Shown: positions 7,311-14,859 of the stretch, one piece after another
Layout: each line of letters begins with the position of its first letter
Position numbering within the stretch: the stretch's first letter is position 1
Assembly (NCBI GenBank): GCA_027620575.1
Contig: JAQCDT010000007.1
Span: 1 to 18,880, forward strand
Direction of reading: 5' to 3'
Origin: Verrucomicrobiota bacterium
GTDB taxonomy: Bacteria > Verrucomicrobiota > Verrucomicrobiia > Opitutales > Coraliomargaritaceae
Length of the DNA stretch: 18,880 nt
Program-made: the position numbers and the translations under genes
The notes under the pieces: model-generated
What the model saw: the letters and a program-made list of their open reading frames with translations, nothing else
Databases searched by the model: none
What the model was told of the DNA's origin: nothing

Positions 7311-8654
7311 TCAAACCTCAATCGAATCGAGTAATTCTCTGATTTGAACATTATTCCTTTTTCCATTTTCTAAAATAGGCAATTCTTCAACAAATAGATA
7401 CGCTTTGGGGAGTTTATAATTGGCTAAATTGTGCTTCAAATACTCATTCAAATGATCGATCACTGCCTCTTGGCTAAGATGTCCCTGACTCACAAGAATT
7501 ACAACCAGAGCTTGTCCCCACTCTTTTGAATCCTTACCAAGAACCATAGCTGATTCCACATATCCAGAAGCGTACAGGCTATCTTCAATTTCTTTAGGGT
7601 TTATTTTTTCTCCTCCACTAATAATCCAATTATCCATTCTTCCTTCGATTAACAAATATCCTTCTTTAGAAAAATGCCCATAATCATTTGAGCAAAATCC
7701 CTCAGCTCGTTCAAATGGCGGATTTCCCCAATAACCGTAAAAAAGACTTTTTGAAAAAATATGTAGGGCATCAAAACCTTCTTCAGTATTGAGCTTTATT
7801 TCAGCTCCGAATAACGGCTTACCCGAAGAGAAAGTGCCTGATAAAAAACTGTCCTTGCTTTGGGCACAGATCATCCCAGCCGTTTCTGTCATTCCATAGG
7901 ACAAAACGATGGGCAAGCGATAGTCTTTAGCCTTTATCAACAAACGATCGTTAGCAGGGGCACCTCCTAAGAAAATTGCTTTTAATCGATCCATATTTTC
8001 AAAAACAGCTCCCTTTGAAATCAATCGGCTCAATTGCGTCGGCACTAAGGACAAGCAAAAATCTTCTATCGCTACGACTTTTGAGGCTGATTCCAAGTCA
8101 TTTAATTGACTGAATAGTATTTGTCCACGACTGACAATAGCGCGAATAACTTGCATCAGTCCGCTGACATGAAATAAGGGCAAACAACAAATAGAATTTA
8201 TAACTTTAGTGCCTAGGAAAGATTGCACCATAAGGCTTTGAGCCTCTAAAGATTCCCAGCGATGAATGGCAAAACGCAAAGCATCACTTCTAGTCCCTCC
8301 TGTGGGAATCAAAATACTCCCTTGATCCTTTTCCTTAAAAACCCAGTGATCCCCTTTGCCAATTTCTCGTAAGCCAAACGTCACCGCAGGGGAAAATTCT
8401 TGCTCAAATAATGCCCACTCCGAATCTCCCCATTGATGATTCCCTAAAATAATAGGAACTTTACGATCCATAGCTGCAATTAATGCAGAAACAAATTTCA
8501 AAGGATCTTTTTCTGAAATCAAAATCCCTTGAGACATTGATTCACTGAGTTTGCCATCCAATCTCTGTCCGCACACATCCACTAAATCCCAAAACTCTGA
8601 AGATTTTTGATTGGCGATTAAATCTTTTCGAACTTGTTCTAACTTAAAAGACAT
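7311..8654 (-). CDS. menE: o-Succinylbenzoate-CoA ligase
   Basis: An AMP-binding (ANL superfamily) ligase of 448 aa that activates o-succinylbenzoate to its CoA thioester in menaquinone synthesis. Recognisable core motifs are the P-loop region IPTGGTRSDALRFA (about 117-130), SYGMTETAG (about 252-260), GRMDNWIISGGEKI (about 338-351), and the C-terminal catalytic lysine in LENGKRNN (Lys432). The P-loop departs from the usual SGTTGxPKG and resembles the TGGS type seen in cyanobacterial MenE. The ATG at 8654 was chosen; a TTG two codons upstream (8660) is also open. The start overlaps the menC stop by 11 bp, so translation is probably coupled. Clustering with menC settles the substrate. Confidence 0.9.
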   Translation of the reverse strand: MSFKLEQVRKDLIANQKSSEFWDLVDVCGQRLDGKLSESMSQGILISEKDPLKFVSALIAAMDRKVPIILGNHQWGDSEWALFEQEFSPAVTFGLREIGKGDHWVFKEKDQGSILIPTGGTRSDALRFAIHRWESLEAQSLMVQSFLGTKVINSICCLPLFHVSGLMQVIRAIVSRGQILFSQLNDLESASKVVAIEDFCLSLVPTQLSRLISKGAVFENMDRLKAIFLGGAPANDRLLIKAKDYRLPIVLSYGMTETAGMICAQSKDSFLSGTFSSGKPLFGAEIKLNTEEGFDALHIFSKSLFYGYWGNPPFERAEGFCSNDYGHFSKEGYLLIEGRMDNWIISGGEKINPKEIEDSLYASGYVESAMVLGKDSKEWGQALVVILVSQGHLSQEAVIDHLNEYLKHNLANYKLPKAYLFVEELPILENGKRNNVQIRELLDSIEV

Positions 8655-9642
8655 TCGCAATAATAGATTTTGATTGTTGCTTCACCTGTGATAGAGAAAG
8701 TGACGGAAGCGATTGATTCAAACTATAATCATCGGAAAAAACTGCCTGAGTATCAAAACCAAGTGCGAAGGGATTGATCTGTAGGGTTGTAGCTAATTCT
8801 AAACAAGCAGCTACCCCAACACTTGTTTCGAATGAGGAAGATAGTATACAGCGAGGCCCCACATTTGAAAAACAGTTTTTTAATAATTCAATTGATCCGA
8901 AAGCACTTGGCTTGATCACAAACAATCCTGCCCAGTGATCTTGCTCAAGCCACTGTTTCCCACTCGGGCCATTTAGCGATTCATCTAAAGCTATTGGGAT
9001 ACTATATTTAGCTGAAAGTTCTTCCATTTGAGATTCTTCGCCAACTGGCATAGGTTGTTCGAAAAATTCAATTTGCGCACGATTTTTTTGCACATATTGC
9101 ATCCACTTGCCTAAAGTATCTTTGCTCATATTTGCATTTGCATCTAAGCGAAATCGAACCTCCGGTACACAATGATTGATCAAATTATCAAAGATTTGAG
9201 CCTCTTCTTCGAAAGAATGCACTCCAATCTTCCACTTAAACACCTTAAAGCCTGAAGCCATTTTTCTTTCTAAGGCCTCTTGAGCCGCACACCCGCTTGG
9301 CAATAGTCCAGCGATTGAAAAATCGGCTTCGGCAGCGGCTTCTTTCGCTTGATTAATTTGTGCTAAGGCTGAACTCAAAGCAAAGGCAGTACAAGGCAGC
9401 GTCTCTGGTATGTGACAATTCTCAACGTCAATAATCTCGCCCAAAGAAGCTAAGAAGCCTCGAGCTTCATCAATTGACTCAGTTTGAAAAAAAGGGATCG
9501 GAGCAATCTCTCCAAAGCCAGTCCCTTTTTCAGACTCTAGCTTAATCAAAATGCCCTCTCTTTTCTTCCATACTCCATGCCCCGTTTCCAATGGATGGAC
9601 AAAACGGCGAGTATAAAAATGTGTAGAAATTAAAAATTTCAT
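8644..9642 (-). CDS. menC: o-Succinylbenzoate synthase (enolase superfamily)
   Basis: A 332-aa dehydratase that converts SHCHC to o-succinylbenzoate in the menaquinone pathway. It shows the muconate-lactonising/OSBS barrel signatures: KWK with Lys138 as catalytic base (136-138), metal ligands Asp167 (RLDANANMS), Glu195 (FEQPM) and Asp220 (ALDES), and Lys244 (VIKPSAFG) as the second catalytic lysine. Its partner menE overlaps its 3' end, which confirms the pathway. It is divergent from guaB across a 54-bp gap that must hold both promoters; TAGAAT near 9656-9661 on the minus strand could be a -10, but no matching -35 is seen. The other men genes are outside the window. Confidence 0.92.
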   Translation of the reverse strand: MKFLISTHFYTRRFVHPLETGHGVWKKREGILIKLESEKGTGFGEIAPIPFFQTESIDEARGFLASLGEIIDVENCHIPETLPCTAFALSSALAQINQAKEAAAEADFSIAGLLPSGCAAQEALERKMASGFKVFKWKIGVHSFEEEAQIFDNLINHCVPEVRFRLDANANMSKDTLGKWMQYVQKNRAQIEFFEQPMPVGEESQMEELSAKYSIPIALDESLNGPSGKQWLEQDHWAGLFVIKPSAFGSIELLKNCFSNVGPRCILSSSFETSVGVAACLELATTLQINPFALGFDTQAVFSDDYSLNQSLPSLSLSQVKQQSKSIIANVF

Positions 9643-9696
9643 AGTTCTAGTGTCGATTCTACTTGAGAAAACACAATCTTTTGTTGAATTTGAATC

Positions 9697-11274
9697 ATGA
9701 CAGTGAATAACAATTCCACTTCAAACAGTTTTTTTCAACCTGCTGAGACCTTTTTTCAGCAAGCCATTCCATTTGGGCTGACATTTGATGACCTGTCTTT
9801 AGCGACACTCTATTCAGAAGTACTGCCGAGAGAAACAAACCTCTCGACTCAAATATCTGATTCATTAGAATTACAAATTCCGATCATCTCATCGGACATG
9901 GATACGGTGACTGAATCAAAGATGGCCATACAAATGGCACTTAATGGAGGCATGGGCATCCTGCATTACAATATGTCGGATGAAAAACAGATCAAAGAAA
10001 CCGCACGCGTTAAAAATCATATCCATGGATATATCCAAGACCCAATTACTGTTAACCCAGATCAAACCATCGGCTCAGTCTTGGAACTTATAAAACAACG
10101 TAATTATGGTTTTAGTACTTTCCCTGTAGTGAGTCAGGATAGTACCTTAATTGGATTGCTCCCAGGAAGAGCGGTTAAAGTTCGCTATTCAGAAAAATTA
10201 GTCTCCGAAGCAATGTCTCCAAGAGAATCTATTTACACATTGAATGAGAAAGAGATTAAAAACGACCCAATTAAAGTCGCCGACCAATTCTTTACCAACC
10301 ATCTTGGAATCCACAAACTACTCGTCGTGAATGATAAAGACGAATTATGCGGATTATTCACCCTATCGGATATCGAACGAATTGAAAGTGAGTCCAATCA
10401 AGAAGTCAAACCAGCACGAGATGATGATTTTCAATTAATCTGCGGAGCGTCCATTGCTCCTCATCGTAATGCCGATGGTTCAATCGACAAAGATCGTATT
10501 ATCACCCATGTCGGAAAACTCGTAGATGAAAAAATTGACGCAATCGCAATTTCAACTGCACATGGTTTTTCAAAATCCATAGGTGAAATTGTTCAATTTC
10601 TGAGGAGTCAATTTCCTGAACTCACATTAATCGCTGGAAATGTAACCTCAGCTGAAGGCGTAGAATTTTTAGCTAATGCAGGTGCAAATGCAATCAAAGT
10701 TGGACAAGGCCCTGGCTCAATTTGCACAACAAGAGTTGTTGCAGGAGTCGGTATCCCTCAAATGACTGCACTGTATTCCGCTTCGCAAATTGCGGCAAAA
10801 AAGAATGTTCGTATTTTAGCAGATGGCGGAATCAGTAAATCGGGCGACATAGTGAAAGCACTGACTCTGTCGAATGCAGTCATCCTTGGAAGTCTATTAG
10901 CCGGATGCAACGAAGCACCTGGGCGAATTATAGAAATTGACGGAAAACTTTATAAACAATACCGAGGTATGGGAAGCCATGAAGCCATGAAAGAAGGCTC
11001 TGCTTCCCGATACGGACACAGTAAAAAAGATGTTCAATTAAAAGCGGCTGCTGAAGGAATTGAAGCACTCAAAGAGTCTGCAGGCTCTGCCTCTACTGTG
11101 CTTAATGAACTCATCGGAGGAATTCAATCCGGAATGGGTTATTTAGGAGCATCTAACTTAGAATCTTTACGAAAGAATGCTAAATACATACGTGTCACCC
11201 AAGCCGGACAAAAAGAAGCATCTCCACACGATGTTATTACGGTGAAGACAAGTAATTCTGATATACAAAAATAA
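9697..11274 (+). CDS. guaB: IMP dehydrogenase, slightly divergent
   Basis: Oxidises IMP to XMP with NAD+, the first step of guanine nucleotide synthesis in the cytoplasm. The protein has 525 aa: a TIM barrel interrupted by two CBS domains (about 112-230). Catalytic Cys343 is in GPGSICTTR. ADGGI at 376-380, YRGMGS at 422-427 and the flap pair Arg438-Tyr439 (SASRYG) are all present. GMGYLGA and the C-terminal HDV also match. Two conserved points differ: the usual D of the LDxAHG motif is Ser (AISTAHG, about 284-290), and the usual EGRVPYKG becomes EGIEALKESAG. It is divergent from menC and followed after 6 nt by a purA-family gene. IMPDH activity is the best call. Confidence 0.92.
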   Translation: MTVNNNSTSNSFFQPAETFFQQAIPFGLTFDDLSLATLYSEVLPRETNLSTQISDSLELQIPIISSDMDTVTESKMAIQMALNGGMGILHYNMSDEKQIKETARVKNHIHGYIQDPITVNPDQTIGSVLELIKQRNYGFSTFPVVSQDSTLIGLLPGRAVKVRYSEKLVSEAMSPRESIYTLNEKEIKNDPIKVADQFFTNHLGIHKLLVVNDKDELCGLFTLSDIERIESESNQEVKPARDDDFQLICGASIAPHRNADGSIDKDRIITHVGKLVDEKIDAIAISTAHGFSKSIGEIVQFLRSQFPELTLIAGNVTSAEGVEFLANAGANAIKVGQGPGSICTTRVVAGVGIPQMTALYSASQIAAKKNVRILADGGISKSGDIVKALTLSNAVILGSLLAGCNEAPGRIIEIDGKLYKQYRGMGSHEAMKEGSASRYGHSKKDVQLKAAAEGIEALKESAGSASTVLNELIGGIQSGMGYLGASNLESLRKNAKYIRVTQAGQKEASPHDVITVKTSNSDIQK

Positions 11275-11280
11275 CATTCC

Positions 11281-12834
11281 ATGCTCACTCCTTTTTCCTC
11301 CCAATTTATAACGGATACAGGCATTTCAACAGGTGACGAAGGCAAGGGCCGAGTCATACTTGAAATCATCAACGAACTCAGAGACCAACACAAAGACCCC
11401 GAAATTGTAGCGTCTGTGATGAAAGTCAATGGCGGCTCAAACTCTGGACATACGGTTGCCGGACTGAAGCTTAACCTGCTTCCAGGCGGAGTGGCTGACC
11501 CAATCGTCCCTCATTTAATCATCGGCTCAGGGGTTGTTGCTGATCCGAGAAAATTTCTTTGGGAAAGCATTTATGCGGAATCCTATGGGCATGCCGTCTT
11601 ATCTCGACTAGTCATTGATAACCGCTGCTTAGTTTCTGATTTAACCCACCGCTTACTCGACTTGGCTTGGGAAGATTTCCGAGTTGCACAGATGAAGCAA
11701 ACGCCCCGTGGGTCGACTGGTCGAGGAATCACTCCTGCCTATTTAGATGAAGTGGGACAATTCCAAATTTATTATGCCGATTTTTTAGGCCCGAAAGATG
11801 AATTTTTTGATAAGATTGCTTGGCGAACTGAACGAACCATGCGAACGATCCAACATGTTTGCCGAGTCAATGAAGTAACTTGGTTTGAATTTTTTAAACG
11901 CCTAAGTGATGCTGAAACAAAAGCTCACAAATCACTTATTGAATCTGGAAAATTACCTGAATTCGATTTTGATTTTGCCGAATTTATACCCGAAGACAAA
12001 ATTCCCTACACCCTAGATGCAAATAAACTAGCAACCGTTTATTGGGACGCTGGACAGCAATTGCGTGAGAAGATTTCCGATGTTCGAGAGCTAATCTTAA
12101 AGGCCAAAGATGAAGGAAAATTTGTTATTGGAGAATTTGGCCAAGCTTATTGGCTCGATAAAAGACACGGATTTGCTCCGAATGTCACCGCCTCCCATAC
12201 CTTTACTCCAGAATTTTTTCAATCAGCAGGCATCCCCGCCCAACCAGTTCATAATATTGGATGCTGTAAAGCTTATGACACAAAAGTGGGTACGCATGTT
12301 TTCATTACAGAAATTGAAGATGGTCATCCACTGAGTAATAAACTCAAACAATTAGAATTTGGTGCAACCACTGGAAGGCAACGAATGGTTGGTTGGTACG
12401 ATGCTGTGGAAAAAGGAGATGCTTTGCGCTATGGTGGTTATCAAGACCTTGCCCTAAATAAACTCGATGCGCTTTCTTATTCTGAGGATTGGAATGGGGA
12501 ACTCCAAATTTGCATCGCCTACCAAGATTCCGAAGGCACAATTTACCATCATGTGCCAAGAAATGATAGCGTGAGAAAAACACTCACTCCTATTTATAAA
12601 ACACTCCCTGGCTGGTCCGAAGATATTTCCAATGTGCGTCATTTTGAAGACCTTCCTGAAAATGCAAAAGACTATTTAGCCTGGATGCTTAAATCGCTGA
12701 CGGATGTTGCAAATTATGGTGATAGCAACAAAACACTCTTTCCAAATCTACGCTACATTGGAGTCGGCCCAGAACCCAACCAAATTATCAAAGATGCTCC
12801 TGATGTATTGGAGCTAATCAAACGTGTGAGCTAA
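11281..12834 (+). CDS. purA: Adenylosuccinate synthetase family protein, long and divergent
   Basis: The family joins IMP and aspartate with GTP to make adenylosuccinate, the first step to AMP. The chain is 517 aa against about 430 for E. coli PurA. Retained are TGDEGKGR with catalytic Asp19, GGSNSGHT with catalytic His57, STGRGI with Thr146/Arg148, Gln288 (EFGQAYWLDKRHG), GATTGRQR with Arg366/Arg368 for aspartate, and NKLD (393-396) for guanine. Altered are Lys140, Arg143 and Arg147 of E. coli, here Glu157, Gln160 and Tyr164. Arg143 binds the IMP phosphate of the partner subunit. The GSGLGP segment is also lost. It follows guaB by 6 nt, so the two IMP branch enzymes are co-transcribed. It is either the organism's real PurA or a paralogue with a changed substrate. 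Confidence 0.82.
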   Translation: MLTPFSSQFITDTGISTGDEGKGRVILEIINELRDQHKDPEIVASVMKVNGGSNSGHTVAGLKLNLLPGGVADPIVPHLIIGSGVVADPRKFLWESIYAESYGHAVLSRLVIDNRCLVSDLTHRLLDLAWEDFRVAQMKQTPRGSTGRGITPAYLDEVGQFQIYYADFLGPKDEFFDKIAWRTERTMRTIQHVCRVNEVTWFEFFKRLSDAETKAHKSLIESGKLPEFDFDFAEFIPEDKIPYTLDANKLATVYWDAGQQLREKISDVRELILKAKDEGKFVIGEFGQAYWLDKRHGFAPNVTASHTFTPEFFQSAGIPAQPVHNIGCCKAYDTKVGTHVFITEIEDGHPLSNKLKQLEFGATTGRQRMVGWYDAVEKGDALRYGGYQDLALNKLDALSYSEDWNGELQICIAYQDSEGTIYHHVPRNDSVRKTLTPIYKTLPGWSEDISNVRHFEDLPENAKDYLAWMLKSLTDVANYGDSNKTLFPNLRYIGVGPEPNQIIKDAPDVLELIKRVS

Positions 12835-12844
12835 GCTCTTATTA

Positions 12845-12862
12845 TTTCTAGGCAGCTAGAAA
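12845..12862 (+). terminator. Hairpin after the purA-family gene
   Basis: TTTCTAG (12845-12851), loop GCAG, CTAGAAA (12856-12862) form a perfect 7-bp stem that begins 11 bp after the stop codon. The sequence ATTGATTTT follows instead of a clean T-run, so termination would be weak or would rely on the next hairpin. Confidence 0.4.
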
Positions 12863-12878
12863 ATTGATTTTCCCGCGT

Positions 12879-12902
12879 TTGGCAAAAATTACGAATTGCC
12901 AA
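12879..12902 (+). repeat. Inverted repeat overlapping the -35 of the tolC-like gene
   Basis: TTGGCAA (12879-12885) and TTGCCAA (12896-12902) are exact inverted copies with a 10-bp loop. The stem extends by CG/CG on the outside if one T is bulged. The right arm contains the predicted -35 hexamer TTGCCA. It could be a second terminator stem for the purA transcript, a protein-binding operator, or both. Confidence 0.5.
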
Positions 12903-12924
12903 CGGTGGATTTAATTATTATAAT
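12896..12924 (+). promoter_or_regulatory. Sigma-70-type promoter of the tolC-like gene
   Basis: TTGCCA (12896-12901), a 17-bp spacer and a perfect TATAAT (12919-12924) stand 29 bp before the GTG start at 12954. The expected transcript starts near 12931. The -35 lies in one inverted repeat and the -10 at the centre of a 24-bp palindrome, which suggests control by a symmetric DNA-binding protein. Confidence 0.6.
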
Positions 12925-12932
12925 AATTAAAT
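12909..12932. repeat. 24-bp perfect AT palindrome centred on the -10 box
   Basis: The half-site ATTTAATTATTA (12909-12920) is followed directly by its exact reverse complement (12921-12932). The palindrome has no spacer and contains no G or C. It covers the whole -10 box and the likely transcription start of the tolC-like gene. It could be an operator or a site prone to cruciform formation or melting. Confidence 0.6.
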
Positions 12933-12953
12933 TTTCCAATCCTTTTAAGCATC

Positions 12954-14435
12954 GTGCATTGGCCGCGCATATTATTAGTATTTTTTGAATTAAAATTAAT
13001 TTTGATTTTGAGTCTGATTTGCGTATTACAAACAACCATTGCAGAGATCACCCGAGAACAATTCTTGCTCGTACTCACTGATGCTCTAGAGCACAATTGG
13101 GATTTTGAAACCGATCGTATTGATGTCGAAATCAAGAGAGTTGAGCTAGATAGCTCAAAAAGAAAATACTCTGGCTTTAAGCTGGATTTAGAATTGAGTC
13201 ACGAAATTGAAAATTGGGAACGTTGGCGAACAACCACATCCAATTCACCTTACACGCGAAAGCAGTGGCATGAAACAAGTGCCTACAAAATCATCACATC
13301 GAAACAGTTCTTAAACAATCCAAGTAAACTCAGTCTCTCCTTTAAAAGAACCACCCCTTGGAATCAATATGAACGCTACAAGAGCACTACTTTCTATGAT
13401 AATTATCAGACGCAGGATTATGAGAGTTATATCGAAATCGAATGGAAGATCCCTTTGATGCGACATACTAATAGTGCTTCTGACTTAAAAAGCTATCGTC
13501 GTAATCTTTTAGACCTTAAAGACCAAAAGATTGCCTATCTAGAAAACCAAGAAGCTTTTGTCTATGAACGTTTGAATGAATTTTACGAAGTAGCCTTAAT
13601 GCAAGAGCAACTACGCTTGATTAATCGTTATATACAACAAATTGAGAGCATCCCCCTAGTCGATACAGAGCATGCATTTTCCGTAAAGCGTACTATTTTT
13701 GATTTCCAAAATAACTACGATGCAATTCTAAGAAATAAAAATGCTCTGACTAAAGAATTATCCTTGCGCTTAGATTATCCTGAATTCATCCATCAAAAAA
13801 TTATCTCCGAATTCCAGTCATCTTTTCAGCCTGTAAGAAATCTACGCAACTACCTTAAAAAGCATAATCGTGCATTGAAAAAAATAGAGATTGATCGACA
13901 TTTAAAGGCGATTGATATCGCTTATTATGAAAACCAAACACAGCCCGATTTCGATCTTTACCTTAATGCCTCCCATTTGAGCGATAATGGAAATACGCTC
14001 AGTACAGAATTCGAAGACACTCGTAATGATTATGGCGTAGCTATAGAATTCAAACTGCCTATAATAGGACATCAAAGTAGTAAAACTTCTTTGGCGATTG
14101 CGAAATTAAATTTACAAAAAATTGATTATAAATACGAGCGAAAGTATAAAGATTTATTTGCGGAAATTGAGTCAATTGAACAATCCTTACAGCAAGCAAT
14201 TACCAATATAAATTCATACACTTCATTCATCCAAAGCTCAATTAATAATCGAATACAAGAAGCCAAAAATTACCAAGAACATACTTCGTCAATTCAAGAT
14301 TATATTCAAGCAATCGAAAATGAAATTGAGGCCTATCATAGCCAATTAAAAGCAAAAGTTGAATTTCAAAAAGAACTGCTTAAATACGATAATTTACTCG
14401 ACCGCTTACTTGTCGAAAAAAATCAAAGCCCTTGA
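12954..14435 (+). CDS. TolC-like outer-membrane efflux/channel protein
   Basis: A 493-aa exported protein. The GTG start gives a signal peptide with hydrophobic core LILILSLICVL and likely cleavage after Ala30 (TTIA). The mature part shows the two-fold TolC plan. One half (about 75-330) has amphipathic strands (FKLDLELSHE, YIEIEWKIPL) and long helices. The second (about 335-490) has strands (DFDLYLNAS, YGVAIEFKLPI) followed by charged coiled-coil helices rich in Glu, Gln and Ile. Such proteins form the outer-membrane duct of efflux pumps or type I secretion. No membrane-fusion or ABC/RND partner is encoded nearby, so its partner is unknown. Start is supported by the promoter 29 bp upstream. 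Overlaps the convergent yjbQ by 13 bp. Confidence 0.75.
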   Translation: MHWPRILLVFFELKLILILSLICVLQTTIAEITREQFLLVLTDALEHNWDFETDRIDVEIKRVELDSSKRKYSGFKLDLELSHEIENWERWRTTTSNSPYTRKQWHETSAYKIITSKQFLNNPSKLSLSFKRTTPWNQYERYKSTTFYDNYQTQDYESYIEIEWKIPLMRHTNSASDLKSYRRNLLDLKDQKIAYLENQEAFVYERLNEFYEVALMQEQLRLINRYIQQIESIPLVDTEHAFSVKRTIFDFQNNYDAILRNKNALTKELSLRLDYPEFIHQKIISEFQSSFQPVRNLRNYLKKHNRALKKIEIDRHLKAIDIAYYENQTQPDFDLYLNASHLSDNGNTLSTEFEDTRNDYGVAIEFKLPIIGHQSSKTSLAIAKLNLQKIDYKYERKYKDLFAEIESIEQSLQQAITNINSYTSFIQSSINNRIQEAKNYQEHTSSIQDYIQAIENEIEAYHSQLKAKVEFQKELLKYDNLLDRLLVEKNQSP

Positions 14436-14842
14436 AGCGATACGATAATATTTCGCTTATGTGCAACCGCCCGATGTTCCCATAGGAAAATCCCTTGCCA
14501 AGTACCCAAGGCTAACTGCCCATTTACAATTGGAATAGATTCACTGGTACGAGTGAGTGCCATTTTTATATGACTGGGCATATCATCAGGGCCTTCGTAA
14601 ATATGAGTGAAATTTGGATCATTTTCGGGTACCAAACGACGGATAAACTCTTCTAAATCTCTAGAAGCAGATGGATCTGCATTTTCCATAATGACTAAGC
14701 TACAACTTGTATGCTTACAAAAGACCGTTGCCAATCCATTATCAATTCCACTAGATTTTAATACATTGATGACTTCTTGGGTAATTTCTTTCAATTGATA
14801 CGCTTTCGACTCTACGGCAATTGTTTCATTTCTAAATCTCAT
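14423..14842 (-). CDS. yjbQ: YjbQ family protein (UPF0047)
   Basis: A 139-aa cytoplasmic protein that aligns along its length with E. coli YjbQ. Conserved blocks are CKHTSCSLVI (about 42-51) with His44, NADPSASRDLE (about 54-64), YEGPDDMPSHIK (about 82-93) with His91, and GTWQGIFLWEHR (about 113-124) with Glu122/His123. Clustered His/Asp residues suggest a metal or phosphate site. E. coli YjbQ has weak thiamine-phosphate synthase activity in genetic tests, but the native role of the family is unknown. Its 3' end overlaps the tolC-like gene by 13 bp, and its start is 17 bp from the divergent DUF1573-like gene. Confidence 0.92.
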   Translation of the reverse strand: MRFRNETIAVESKAYQLKEITQEVINVLKSSGIDNGLATVFCKHTSCSLVIMENADPSASRDLEEFIRRLVPENDPNFTHIYEGPDDMPSHIKMALTRTSESIPIVNGQLALGTWQGIFLWEHRAVAHKRNIIVSLQGL

Positions 14843-14859
14843 CCAAAAATTTCTCTGTT

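Noticed and set aside
11281..12834. PurZ-like enzyme of a 2-aminoadenine (Z) DNA pathway
   Set aside because: PurZ carries a changed residue at the catalytic Asp position, whereas Asp19 in TGDEGKGR is intact. No other Z-genome gene (such as a dATP triphosphohydrolase or DpoZ polymerase) is nearby.
12879..12902. Sigma-54 promoter TTGGCA...TTGCC before the tolC-like gene
   Set aside because: The GG-to-GC spacing is 15 nt rather than the required 10, and a near-consensus sigma-70 promoter overlaps the site.
12911..13135. A 74-codon minus-strand frame opposite the tolC-like start
   Set aside because: It lies antisense to a better supported coding region with signal peptide and promoter, and shows no recognisable domain.
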